NCBI GenBank assembly: GCA_016703025.1
Contig: JADJCV010000005.1
Location: 186,001 to 250,000 of the forward strand
Source: Candidatus Avedoeria danica
GTDB taxonomy: Bacteria; Chloroflexota; Anaerolineae; Epilineales; Epilineaceae
Length of the DNA stretch: 64,000 nt
Direction: 5' to 3'
The notes beneath the pieces are model-generated. The model ran no database searches. It had not been told where the DNA came from and saw only the letters and a program-made list of their open reading frames with translations. A program made the translations under genes and the position numbers. Each line of letters opens with the position of its first letter. The stretch's first letter is position 1. This document shows, in pieces, positions 44,771-53,590 of this stretch.

Positions 44771-45376
44771 ATGAATGAGCCCATCATCGGTGACGCTGAG
44801 TTGGTTGCGCGCGCGGCGTGTGGGGACGGCATGGCGTTCGAGACGCTCTATCGTCGCCACCACGTGCCGCTGTTCCGCACGGCGCTCGCCATGACCGGGC
44901 AGGCCAACACGGCCGAGGACTTGCTGCAGGACGCATTCGTGCGCGCCTACCGCCACATCGGTCGCGTGCAGCTCGCCGAGGGCGCATCGCTGCGGCCATG
45001 GCTGCACCGCATCGTCGTCAACCTGGCCCGAGATCTGGCCGCACGACGCGAGCCGACCGTCACCAGCGACACCGACCTCGAGCGCTTCGCGATCGGTGGG
45101 CCGTCGCTGGAACGTGCGGCCGAGCGGCGCGAAGTGAACCGGATCGTGGCCGAGGCAGTAGACAAACTACCGTTCGATCAACGGCTGGTGGTCGTGTTGT
45201 TCTATACGCAGGACATGGACGTGGAACAGATCGCGGCGACGCTCGGGATCCCGCCGGGGACCGTCAAGTCCCGGCTATACTACGGTCGGGTTCGCTTGCG
45301 CGCAGCGCTGACCGAGGACGTTCGGCTGGTGGCTTCGCGGGCGATGGAACAGGTGTACAGCGATGGACGAGGCTAG
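44771..45376 (+). CDS. ECF-family RNA polymerase sigma factor, paralogue of the preceding gene
   Basis: 201 residues from ATG 44771. The Shine-Dalgarno is weak, and GTG 44759 is an alternative. It is closely similar to the previous ECF factor: FETLYRRHHVPLFRTALAMTGQANTAEDLLQDAFVRAYRHIG, SLRPWLHRIVVNLARDLAAR and DMDVEQIAATLGIPPGTVKSRLYYGR. The pair arose by local duplication. Its end overlaps the following small membrane-protein gene by 14 bp. Confidence 0.93.
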   Translation: MNEPIIGDAELVARAACGDGMAFETLYRRHHVPLFRTALAMTGQANTAEDLLQDAFVRAYRHIGRVQLAEGASLRPWLHRIVVNLARDLAARREPTVTSDTDLERFAIGGPSLERAAERREVNRIVAEAVDKLPFDQRLVVVLFYTQDMDVEQIAATLGIPPGTVKSRLYYGRVRLRAALTEDVRLVASRAMEQVYSDGRG

Positions 45377-45962
45377 TGACATGAAGCGGAAGTCGGCGCG
45401 CGCGGGTGGCGGCGCGGTGCGGCACCCGTGGTATGACGATCGGCTCGGACGCGCCGTGCGCACCGGGCTGGTCGACGTGCGCAACGCGCGGCCGTCGGAC
45501 GACGTGTGGCTGCGCATCGCCAGCGATCTCGGCATCCCGGCGGACGCGGGGCTGGCCGTCGGACTCGCGGCGACCCCGAACGGCTGGCTCCGGCGCGTCG
45601 AGCGATGGCGCGCCGATCTGATCTCCCCCTTCCGGCGCTTGGCGTCGATCAGCGCCATCGCGGTGGCCGTGCTCGTCGTCGGACTGAGCTTCGATGTCGT
45701 TCTGTCGGGCCAGTCGGGTCAGTACGGTGGCCCGGTCACATGGACGACCGCCGGCCTCCATCAGATCGGCGTTCCGGAGGATGAAGCCGGCATCCAGCCC
45801 TCGCCACAGAACCGCGCCCCGGCCGACATGTCGGCGGCGCGCTGGTGGCCGGATGACATTGTCACTCGACGAAGAATTCGCGATGGGTCGCGCGGTTCGC
45901 CGCTCGTCCTCGCTCCAGCGTATGCCGGCCGACCCCCTGCGCGCGTCGTTGTCCCTCGCTAG
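45363..45962 (+). CDS. Small membrane protein, candidate anti-sigma factor
   Basis: 199 residues, ATG 45363 inside the end of the ECF gene. The cytoplasmic N-terminal part of about 100 residues (DVWLRIASDLGIPADAGLAV) is followed by one membrane helix (LASISAIAVAVLVVGLSFDVVL) and an outer tail. Position and layout suit an anti-sigma factor, but there is no HxxxCxxC zinc motif. The stop codon lies within the left arm of the second palindromic element, so its natural end may have been changed. Confidence 0.65.
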   Translation: MDEASDMKRKSARAGGGAVRHPWYDDRLGRAVRTGLVDVRNARPSDDVWLRIASDLGIPADAGLAVGLAATPNGWLRRVERWRADLISPFRRLASISAIAVAVLVVGLSFDVVLSGQSGQYGGPVTWTTAGLHQIGVPEDEAGIQPSPQNRAPADMSAARWWPDDIVTRRRIRDGSRGSPLVLAPAYAGRPPARVVVPR

Positions 45963-47766
45963 TACACCACCCCTGCAGAATCTCCGGGTTCCACGCTCTG
46001 GTGGCAGCCCCGAGCGTGTCCCGTGGTGGTGTACTAGGATCGCCAGCCGAATCGTCGGCCTCGGTCTCGGCGCGGCCGTACTCGGCTGCGGGATCGCGCC
46101 GCCTCGGCCTACGGTCGAAGTCGATGGCGGCACCCGCCTCGAAGGCGCGGCACGTCCGTCCGCGACGCGGACGCCTGACGAGGACGCGCAGTCCCGTGCC
46201 GCGGGCAGCGAAGCGTCGGCCGCGGGATCCGCTGCGCCAAGCACGGCCCTGCCGCGAACCGGCGGCACGCTCCGCCTGCCCGGGGCGGCGCCGACGACGC
46301 TCGATCCACATCGTGCCCGCGACGTCGTCTCGGCCGAGTACATCTACGAGGTCTTCAGCGGGCTCGTCACGCTGTCCAACGATCTGAAGGTGGTGCCCGA
46401 TCTGGCCGAGCGATGGACTGTGTCGCCGGACGGCACGGCCTTCACGTTCACGCTGCAGCCCGCGCGCTTTCACGACGGCACGGCGGTGACGTCGGAGGAC
46501 GTGCGCTGGAGCCTCGAGCGGGCGTGCGATCCGGACACCGCGCCCGACCTCGCCGCCACCTATCTGGGCGATGTCGTCGGCTGCGCCGACAAGCTGGCCG
46601 GGCGCGCGGCCACGCTCGCGGGTGTGACGGCCGACGATCCGACCCACATCACGATCCGGATCGACACCCCGCGGGCCGACTTCCTGGCCAAGCTCACGTA
46701 CCCGACGTCGTTCGTGCTGGACAGGCGGCAGCTCGAAAGCGACCCGGACTGGTCGGACCACCCGATCGGGACCGGTCCGTTCCGGCTGACGAGCCACGAG
46801 GCCGAGACGCGCATCCGTCTCGAGCGACACGCCGGCTACCACGGCGCCCGCGCCCTGCTCGATGCCGTCGAATACGACCTCCGCCCGCTGGACCCGGTCA
46901 CGCGCTTCGAGAACGGCGAGCTCGATGCGTCGCCGGTGGGAGCGTCCGATCTGGCGCGCGTCCAGGATCCGCTGAACCCGCTGTCACACCTCGTCGTTCA
47001 AGGACCGGGCGATCTCGGTGTCAGCTACATCGGGTTCAACACGCGCATGGCGCCGTTCGACGACGTCCACGTCCGCCGCGCGTTCAGCTTGGCGGTGGAC
47101 AAGCCACGCCTGGCATCGTTGGTCCTGCGCGGCGCCGTCCGCCCGGTCGACACGATCCTGCCGCCCGGCATGCCCGGGTTCGACGCGGCGCGCAGCCCGC
47201 TCAGCCACGATCCGCCGGACGGACCCGCGCTCGCCCGAGCCGAGCTCGCCGCATCACGCTACGCCGGGGCGTTGCCGCCGATCACGATCGTGGCCAGCGG
47301 CGGGGGCGGCAACAGCCCTTCGACGCTGGCCGTCGTCGAGGCATGGCGCGACGTGCTCGGCGCCGAGGTGACGATCGAACAGGCGCCGTGGGACACCTTT
47401 CAGGCCGACATCGACCGCGGCGCCTACCAGGCTTGGCCGCTGGGCTGGGTGGCGGACTATCCGGACCCACAGAACTTCCTCGACGTCCTGTTCCACAGCA
47501 GCAGCGCCCTGAACGCGACCCGCTACGCGAACCCCGAGGTCGATGCGTGGCTGGTGGCAGCCCGCACAGAACTCGACGCCGACGCGCGGCTGGCCCTGTA
47601 CGCGAAGGCGGAGAGCCAGATCCTGGCCGACGCACCGTGGCTGCCCCTCGTGTCGGGCATCGAGACGTGGTTGGTGGCGCCCAACGTGCGCGGCTTCACG
47701 GTGCCGCCGATCGTCGTCCAACGGCTGGGGCAGGTCTGGTTCGCCTCCGAACCCAAGGGTCAATGA
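45922..47766 (+). CDS. Extracellular solute-binding lipoprotein, family 5 (peptide ABC type)
   Basis: 614 residues if started at ATG 45922. The lipobox is AAVLGC, with cysteine at residue 56 from that start, far more than the usual 20-25. The body is a family-5 SBP: GGTLRLPGAAPTTLDPHRA, YEVFSGLVTLSNDLKVVPDLAERWTVSPDG, RFHDGTAVTSEDVRWSLERA, and DYPDPQNFLDVLFHS near the end. It captures peptides or similar ligands. No ATG, GTG or TTG occurs in frame between the end of palindromic element B (46037) and the lipobox, so translation must enter from upstream through the element, or start at a non-standard codon. TTG 45949 is another possibility. Confidence 0.85.
   Translation: MPADPLRASLSLASTPPLQNLRVPRSGGSPERVPWWCTRIASRIVGLGLGAAVLGCGIAPPRPTVEVDGGTRLEGAARPSATRTPDEDAQSRAAGSEASAAGSAAPSTALPRTGGTLRLPGAAPTTLDPHRARDVVSAEYIYEVFSGLVTLSNDLKVVPDLAERWTVSPDGTAFTFTLQPARFHDGTAVTSEDVRWSLERACDPDTAPDLAATYLGDVVGCADKLAGRAATLAGVTADDPTHITIRIDTPRADFLAKLTYPTSFVLDRRQLESDPDWSDHPIGTGPFRLTSHEAETRIRLERHAGYHGARALLDAVEYDLRPLDPVTRFENGELDASPVGASDLARVQDPLNPLSHLVVQGPGDLGVSYIGFNTRMAPFDDVHVRRAFSLAVDKPRLASLVLRGAVRPVDTILPPGMPGFDAARSPLSHDPPDGPALARAELAASRYAGALPPITIVASGGGGNSPSTLAVVEAWRDVLGAEVTIEQAPWDTFQADIDRGAYQAWPLGWVADYPDPQNFLDVLFHSSSALNATRYANPEVDAWLVAARTELDADARLALYAKAESQILADAPWLPLVSGIETWLVAPNVRGFTVPPIVVQRLGQVWFASEPKGQ
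45959..46037 (+). repeat. Palindromic element, copy B
   Basis: CTAGTACACCACC (45959-45971) and GGTGGTGTACTAG (46025-46037) form a perfect 13-bp terminal inverted repeat. The core is nearly identical to copy A. It carries the stop codon of the small membrane protein in its left arm and is read in frame by the SBP gene. Confidence 0.8.
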
Positions 47767-47866
47767 ACCGACGTCGCGGTGCGAACGTTGATCCTAGCGA
47801 TTCGTGTCGACGAGGACGGAGCAGGGCCCACCGGCCGCACCACCCACTCGGCAGTTCACAACCCGG

Positions 47867-47894
47867 TTGACGGTCCGGCGCACCATGTTACAAT
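47867..47894 (+). promoter_or_regulatory. Promoter of the dpp-type operon
   Basis: TTGACG (47867-47872), 16-bp spacer, TACAAT (47889-47894), giving a leader of about 150 nt before GTG 48051. Confidence 0.65.
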
Positions 47895-48013
47895 GGCCGC
47901 GCGCTCCGGGGGCACCTTGCCCTCCGGTGGATCGTACCTTCGGACCGGGCTGTGTGCCCTCGAGCGTTCGGTGTGGGCCAGCGGACGGCACCCTTTCCCC
48001 CGTCCCGTCACCC

Positions 48014-48028
48014 ACCGACTTAGTCGGT
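48014..48028 (+). promoter_or_regulatory. Inverted repeat in the dpp leader
   Basis: ACCGACT-T-AGTCGGT, perfect 7-bp arms, just before the AGGAGG ribosome site. It may be an operator, or a hairpin affecting translation. Confidence 0.45.
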
Positions 48029-48050
48029 AAGACCAGGAGGAGAACGCAAC

Positions 48051-50060
48051 GTGAAGACCCCATTTGCAAGCAAGCGGCTTGCCCTAGCACTCGGCATGGC
48101 GATGACGGGACTGCTCGTCGCCTGCACGCCGCCGGGCGACCAGAGCGGTGAAGCCCCGGAGGGCGATGAATCTGCGGCCGTCACGGAAACGGCTGCGGTC
48201 GACACCGCGGCGATGACGGAGCCCGCCGCGGCGGACGCCGAGACCGGCGCCGACGTGATGGCCTACGACAAGACGGCGACGAAGGGCGCGGACGGCACGC
48301 TCGTCATCGGCCAGGCGCAGGAACCGGACGTGCTCTACACCCACGGCGCCACGATGCTGGCCTCGACGCACGTCCTCAACTCGCTCTACGACGGCCCGAT
48401 CGAGGGGCTGTCGTACGACTACCAGGCCGTGACCGTCAAGGCGCTGCCGAAGATCGAGAACAACGACGGCTCGGCATCGCTGGCGATGGTCAGCGTCGAT
48501 GCCGGCGGCAAGTACGTCGACGCGACGACCCAGGAGGTCACGACGGCCACGGCCACGGTGGCCGACCTTGGCCAGCTGACCGTCCGGTGGACCTTCGTCG
48601 ACGGCTTGATGTGGCAGGACGGGACGCCCGTGACTGCTGAGGACTCGGTCTGGAGCAAGACGCTGGCGTGCGACATCGACTCGCCGACGAGCAAGTTCCT
48701 GTGCGACCGCACCGTGAGCTACAAGGCGATCGACGATCACACCGTCGAGTGGGTCAGCCTCCCCGGCTACACCCCGCAGGACTACTTCACGAACGTCTAC
48801 ACGCCCCTCCCGCGCCACCAGCCCGGCGCCGGTGGCAAGGCGATGTCCGAGATGACCGCCAAGGAGATCCTCGAGGACAACGAGTTCAACCGCAAGCCGT
48901 GGTCGTACGGTCCGTTCATGATCGAGGAGTGGTCGGACGGCGACTACATCAAGCTCACGCGGAACCCGAACTACTGGCGCGCGGCCGAGGGCCTGCCGAT
49001 CCTCGACACCGTCATCCACAAGTTCATCAAGGACTCCAACGCGCTCCTCGCCGCGCTGCGCACCGGCGACATCGACGTCGCGACGCAGGACGGTCTCGAC
49101 ATCACGATGTTCGATGACCTCGAGGCCGCCAATACGGGTGGCGAGGCGACGCCGTACTACGTGCCCGGCACGGTCTGGGAGCACATCGACTTCAACCTGC
49201 AGCCGCTGGACGATCGCCCCGCCTTCGGCGCGTGCAAGGACGTCCGCCTGGCGATCGCCTACGGCACGGACCGCGCGACGATGGCCGACGAGATCCAGAA
49301 GGGCAAGACGACGGTCGCCGACACGATCATGCCGGCTGAGCACTGGGCCTATCCGCCCGAGGGCATGCTGACGTCATACCCGTACGACTCGGAGAAGGCG
49401 ATCGAGATGCTCGAGGCGGCCGGGTTCACCGATCCGGACGGCGACGGCACGCGTACGGCCGCGCAGGACATCACGTGCTCGGTCGTCACCGGCGTGGACG
49501 GGGCGACGACGGACAAGGTCATCAAGGCCGGCACCCCGCTCGAGCTCAAGCTGAACACGACGAAGGGCAACGTGATGCGCGAAGAGACGACGCTGCTCTT
49601 CCAGCAGAACATGACCGACATCGGCGTCAAGGTCAGCCTGGAGTACCTGCCGGCCGACACGCTCTTCGCCAAGAACGAAGAGGGCCCGCTCACCGGTCGC
49701 CGCTACGACCTCGGCGAGTTCGCGTGGGTGTCCGGTGTCTCGCCGAGCGTCGGGCTCTACTGGTGCGACCAGATCCCGTCGCCGGAGAACAACTGGGCCG
49801 GCCAGAACAACCCCGGCTACTGCAACCCCACTTACGACCAGGTCTCGAAGAAGGCGGACAACACCCTCGAACGTGACGAGGCGTTGCCGATGTACCACGA
49901 GGCGCAGAAGATCTTCAGCGACGAGCTGCCGGTCCTGCCGCTGTTCGCCCGGGTGAAGGTCATGGCCACCAAGCCGGAGGTCATGAACTTCATGCCGAAC
50001 GCCACGGTCAGCAGCGAGACCTGGAACATCGAGACCTGGGGCTTCGCAGCCGCGCCGTAA
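48051..50060 (+). CDS. Peptide/oligopeptide ABC transporter substrate-binding lipoprotein
   Basis: 669 residues. GTG 48051 sits 10 bases after AGGAGG. Signal sequence with lipobox LLVAC (C25), then an acidic Ala/Thr/Glu linker, then a family-5 SBP domain. Landmarks are GTLVIGQAQEPDVLY, WTFVDGLMWQDGTPVTAEDSVWS, SYGPFMIEEWSDGDYIKLTRNPNYW, and FTDPDGDGTRTAA. It delivers peptides to the permeases encoded next. It is the first gene of a five-gene operon with its own promoter. Confidence 0.95.
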   Translation: MKTPFASKRLALALGMAMTGLLVACTPPGDQSGEAPEGDESAAVTETAAVDTAAMTEPAAADAETGADVMAYDKTATKGADGTLVIGQAQEPDVLYTHGATMLASTHVLNSLYDGPIEGLSYDYQAVTVKALPKIENNDGSASLAMVSVDAGGKYVDATTQEVTTATATVADLGQLTVRWTFVDGLMWQDGTPVTAEDSVWSKTLACDIDSPTSKFLCDRTVSYKAIDDHTVEWVSLPGYTPQDYFTNVYTPLPRHQPGAGGKAMSEMTAKEILEDNEFNRKPWSYGPFMIEEWSDGDYIKLTRNPNYWRAAEGLPILDTVIHKFIKDSNALLAALRTGDIDVATQDGLDITMFDDLEAANTGGEATPYYVPGTVWEHIDFNLQPLDDRPAFGACKDVRLAIAYGTDRATMADEIQKGKTTVADTIMPAEHWAYPPEGMLTSYPYDSEKAIEMLEAAGFTDPDGDGTRTAAQDITCSVVTGVDGATTDKVIKAGTPLELKLNTTKGNVMREETTLLFQQNMTDIGVKVSLEYLPADTLFAKNEEGPLTGRRYDLGEFAWVSGVSPSVGLYWCDQIPSPENNWAGQNNPGYCNPTYDQVSKKADNTLERDEALPMYHEAQKIFSDELPVLPLFARVKVMATKPEVMNFMPNATVSSETWNIETWGFAAAP

Positions 50061-50115
50061 TCCTGCTCGGCGGTCGCTCTGACCGCGACCAGGTTCGCTG
50101 GATGTAAAGATGAGC

Positions 50116-50155
50116 CACGCTGGGCCGGCGCCACGCCAGGTGCCGGCCCAGCGTG
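50116..50155 (+). promoter_or_regulatory. Strong stem-loop between the SBP and permease genes
   Basis: CACGCTGGGCCGGC (50116-50129) pairs exactly with GCCGGCCCAGCGTG (50142-50155), 14 bp, with a 12-nt loop that can extend the stem. No T tract follows. Such hairpins often protect the binding-protein part of the transcript and lower downstream expression. Confidence 0.7.
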
Positions 50156-50215
50156 CTCCCGGCGACCGGACACTTCCCGGTGTCTGCCGGGCGTTGCCAA
50201 GGGGAAAGGGAACCC

Positions 50216-51286
50216 ATGAGCGCCTACCTGATCCGCCGCCTGATCCAAATGGTCATCGTGCTCATCATCTCTTCGATGGCGATCTACACGCTGCTCAACA
50301 TGGTGCCGGGCGGCCCGTTCGACGGGCTGATGCAGAATGCCGACGCGAAGACGCGCGTGACGCCCGAGCAGATCGAGCGCATGAACGCCATGCTCGGCCT
50401 CGACAAGCCGCCGGCAATTCGCTTCATCGCGTGGGCCACCGGCGATGATTGGATGGGCGTACTCGACGAGGCATGGGCAGGCGATGGGCGCGGCATCATC
50501 CGGGGCGACTTCGGGATGTCGTTCAAAGAGCGCCGCCCCGTCCTCGAAATGATGGGGGACCGAATCAAGAAGACGGTCGTCATCACCGGCTTGTCGGCCA
50601 TCCTGGCGATCGTCATCGCCATCCCGATCGGCATCTTCTCGGCGGTGCGCCAGTACTCCAAAGCGGACTACGCCGTGACCCTGTTCACGTTCATCGGCAC
50701 CGCGATCCCCGGGTTCTGGTTCGCGCTCATGGCCATTGTGCTCTTCGGGATCAAGTTCCAGGACTGGGGGTTGCCACAGCTGCCCACGAAGGGCTGGGCT
50801 TCGCTACGCGCCCCAAGACCGGGAACGTTGACGCACACCCTCGGGGTCACGCAGGGCTCGTTGGCGGACGTCGCCCTGCACCTGATGATCCCGGTGGTCG
50901 TGCTCGGCCTCCTGCAGATGGCCGGATGGACCCGCTTCATGCGCTCCAGCATGCTCGAGGTCCTGCAGCAGGACTACGTCCGCACCGCGCGCGCGAAGGG
51001 CCTTGGTGAGCGGTTCGTCGTCATCAAGCACGCCCTTCGCAACGCGCTCATCCCGCTGGTGACCATCGTGACCTTCGAGCTGCCGTTCCTGTTCGGCGGG
51101 ACGATCCTGTTGGAGCAGATCTTCTCGATCCCCGGCATGGGCCTCATGTACTTCGAAGGCCTGAGCCAGTTCGATTGGCCGGTCGTCCAAGGCTACCTGC
51201 TCATCTCGGCCGTGTTGACGGTGATCGCGACGCTGCTCTCGGACATCTTGTACACCGTGGTCGACCCGCGGATCCGGCTGGGCTAG
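50216..51286 (+). CDS. dppB: Dipeptide/oligopeptide ABC transporter permease (DppB-like)
   Basis: 356 residues. ATG 50216, AAAGGG 5 bases upstream. Membrane protein with N-terminal YLIRRLIQMVIVLIISSMAIY and the EAA loop ARAKGLGERFVVIKHALRNALIP that docks to the ATPase. The family end is LLSDILYTVVDPRIRLG. It is one half of the transmembrane channel, between the SBP gene and dppC. Confidence 0.95.
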   Translation: MSAYLIRRLIQMVIVLIISSMAIYTLLNMVPGGPFDGLMQNADAKTRVTPEQIERMNAMLGLDKPPAIRFIAWATGDDWMGVLDEAWAGDGRGIIRGDFGMSFKERRPVLEMMGDRIKKTVVITGLSAILAIVIAIPIGIFSAVRQYSKADYAVTLFTFIGTAIPGFWFALMAIVLFGIKFQDWGLPQLPTKGWASLRAPRPGTLTHTLGVTQGSLADVALHLMIPVVVLGLLQMAGWTRFMRSSMLEVLQQDYVRTARAKGLGERFVVIKHALRNALIPLVTIVTFELPFLFGGTILLEQIFSIPGMGLMYFEGLSQFDWPVVQGYLLISAVLTVIATLLSDILYTVVDPRIRLG

Positions 51287-51308
51287 TACCCTCTCGAGGA
51301 GGATCCTC

Positions 51309-52358
51309 ATGGCCGTTGCAGAGCTGACATTTGGACGCGAGGAACTGGCGGCCGCGCAAGACGAGTCGCAGTTGTCGGTGGTCTGGCGTCGATTCCGACG
51401 CCACAAGCTCGCCGTCATCGGGCTGTCGATCGCGATGCTGTTGGCGCTGACGTGCTTCATCGGGCCGGTCGTGTCCCCGTACGCGGCGAACAAGATCGAG
51501 GCCGGCGGCGTCGCCTACCGCGGTCTCAAGAAGCTCGGTCCAGGCACGGCAGTGACGCTGGAATGGGATCGCGGCGTTCCCGAACGGGCGAACGATGACC
51601 GCATCGTCGCGTTCGCGACGGGTTGGGTCGGCGCCAAGGATCCGGCCAACGAGATCGAGCATCGCCTGTACATCCTTGGCACGGACAACTCGGGACGCGA
51701 CACCCTCACGCGGCTCATGCAGGGCGGGCGGGTATCGCTCTCCCTGGCGCTGATCGTCGTGCTCATCCAGCAAGTCCTCGGGACGATCATCGGCGCAATC
51801 AGCGCCTACTACGGCGGCTGGGTGGACAGCGTCATCATGCGCGGCGTCGATTTCCTGATCACCCTCCCGTCGCTGCCGATCTTCATGGTGCTGCAGGTCA
51901 TCTTGCGCGACAGGGGGATCCCGGGCGGTTCGATCGGCGTGCTCGCGGTCGTGTTCATCGCGCTCGGCTGGACAGGTTCGGCGCGCCTGGTGCGGGGGAT
52001 GGTCCTTTCGCTCAAGAACCAGGAGTTCGCCGAGGCCGCGCGGGCAATGGGCGCATCGGACCGTCGAATCGTCCTGCGGCACCTCATCCCGAACGCGCTC
52101 GCCCCGGTCCTCGTCTCGGCCACGCTCGCCATCGGCGGGATCGTCGTCGGCGAGGCATCCCTCTCCTACCTGGGCTTCGGCGTTCAACCGCCGGACCCAA
52201 GCTGGGGCAACATGCTCTCCAACGCCCAGCAGCTGATCCTCGATCAGCCGTGGGCGGTGTTCTACCCAGGCATGGCGATCTTCCTCACCAGCCTCAGCTT
52301 CAACTTCATGGGCGACGCGCTTCGCGACGCACTCGATCCCCGCGGACAGATCCGGTAA
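51309..52358 (+). CDS. dppC: Dipeptide/oligopeptide ABC transporter permease (DppC-like)
   Basis: 349 residues. ATG 51309 with GAGGAGGA in the 22-bp gap. It has the N-terminal OppC-type helix (AVIGLSIAMLLALTCFIGPVV) and the GTDNSGRDTLTRLMQGGRVSL block. Its EAA loop reads ARAMGASDRRIVLRHLIPNALAP, and it ends NFMGDALRDALDPR. It is the partner of the preceding permease. The insertion of about 60 residues after the first helix is typical of this subfamily. Confidence 0.95.
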   Translation: MAVAELTFGREELAAAQDESQLSVVWRRFRRHKLAVIGLSIAMLLALTCFIGPVVSPYAANKIEAGGVAYRGLKKLGPGTAVTLEWDRGVPERANDDRIVAFATGWVGAKDPANEIEHRLYILGTDNSGRDTLTRLMQGGRVSLSLALIVVLIQQVLGTIIGAISAYYGGWVDSVIMRGVDFLITLPSLPIFMVLQVILRDRGIPGGSIGVLAVVFIALGWTGSARLVRGMVLSLKNQEFAEAARAMGASDRRIVLRHLIPNALAPVLVSATLAIGGIVVGEASLSYLGFGVQPPDPSWGNMLSNAQQLILDQPWAVFYPGMAIFLTSLSFNFMGDALRDALDPRGQIR

Positions 52359-52444
52359 ACTACCCGCCCTGCGGGCAGCGGCCACAGCAACCACATGCCG
52401 CGTCTCTGCAACGACCGGTCGCCAGGCAAACTTGAGGTACCACC

Positions 52445-53518
52445 TTGACCAGCAACGGCACAGCACATGACACCCTGCTCGAAATCCGGGGGCTGAAGAC
52501 GTACTTCTTCACCGAAGAGGGCGTCGTGCGTGCCGTCGACGGCGTCGACCTTTCGGTGCGCCGCGGCGAGACGCTCGGGGTCGTCGGCGAGTCCGGCTGT
52601 GGCAAGAGCGTCACGATGTTCTCCGTCATGCAGCTCGTCGGCCACCCCGGCCGCGTCGTCGATGGTGAGATCCTGTTCGACGGACGTGATCTGCTCAAGA
52701 CGTCCGCCCGTGAGATGCAGGATCTGCGCGGCAATCGGATATCGATGATCTTCCAGCAACCGCTGTCCAGCCTCAACCCGGTCTTCCGGATCGGCGATCA
52801 GGTGGCAGAGGTATACGAGATCCACCAGGGTCTTTCGCGGGACGACGCGCGGGTGAAGGCCATTGAGATGCTTCAGATCGTCGGCATTCCGGACGCGGCG
52901 CGCAAAGCGAAGGCGTTCCCGCACGAGATCTCGGGCGGCCAAGCGCAGCGCGTGATGATCGCCATGGCCCTGGCCACCCAGCCCGAGTTGCTCATCGCGG
53001 ACGAGCCGACGACCGCGCTCGACGTGACGATCCAGGCACAGATCCTCGATCTCATGCGCGGTCTGCGCGATCGCACGAACGCCGCGATCATCTTCATCAC
53101 CCACGACCTCGGCGTTGTGGCCGAGATGGCGGAGAACGTGGCCGTCATGTACGGCGGCCAGATCGTCGAGTACACGGATGTCGGCACGATCTTCAAGTCG
53201 CCCAAGCATCCGTACACTGTCGGCCTGCTGGAGTCCATCCCGGTCCTTGGCGACATCCGCGACCGGCTGGCGGTCATCCCGGGAACCGTGCCGACGCTGA
53301 TCGACCTTCCGCCCGGCTGTCGCTTTGCCGGGCGCTGCGCCTCGCGCATCGAGCACAACCTCTCGATCTGCACGGCCGTCGACCCTGACCTCTTGCCCGT
53401 GGAAGAGGGTCACGTCGTCCGATGCTGGCTGTACCACGATCATCCGCCGAGCGACCACAAAGCTCCGCTCGCCACCGGCCGGTCAACCGATGAGGCCGCG
53501 CGCCGCTGGGCGCCGTGA
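52445..53518 (+). CDS. dppD: Peptide ABC transporter ATP-binding protein (DppD-like)
   Basis: 357 residues, TTG start at 52445 after a GAGG. Nucleotide-binding domain: Walker A GESGCGKS, Q-loop MIFQQPLSSLNP, signature ISGGQAQRVMIA, Walker B LLIADEPTTALD and the H-loop ITHDLGVVAEM. The C-terminal oligopeptide-transporter extension has CRFAGRCASRIEHNLSIC, cysteines that may hold an iron-sulfur cluster as in related proteins. It hydrolyses ATP to drive peptide import. Confidence 0.95.
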   Translation: MTSNGTAHDTLLEIRGLKTYFFTEEGVVRAVDGVDLSVRRGETLGVVGESGCGKSVTMFSVMQLVGHPGRVVDGEILFDGRDLLKTSAREMQDLRGNRISMIFQQPLSSLNPVFRIGDQVAEVYEIHQGLSRDDARVKAIEMLQIVGIPDAARKAKAFPHEISGGQAQRVMIAMALATQPELLIADEPTTALDVTIQAQILDLMRGLRDRTNAAIIFITHDLGVVAEMAENVAVMYGGQIVEYTDVGTIFKSPKHPYTVGLLESIPVLGDIRDRLAVIPGTVPTLIDLPPGCRFAGRCASRIEHNLSICTAVDPDLLPVEEGHVVRCWLYHDHPPSDHKAPLATGRSTDEAARRWAP

Positions 53519-53590
53519 CCGGCCCCGGACGACGCACAGCCGCCTGACCGAATCGAACGCGAACCCCCGACCGCAAGCTGGAGCAAGGAC

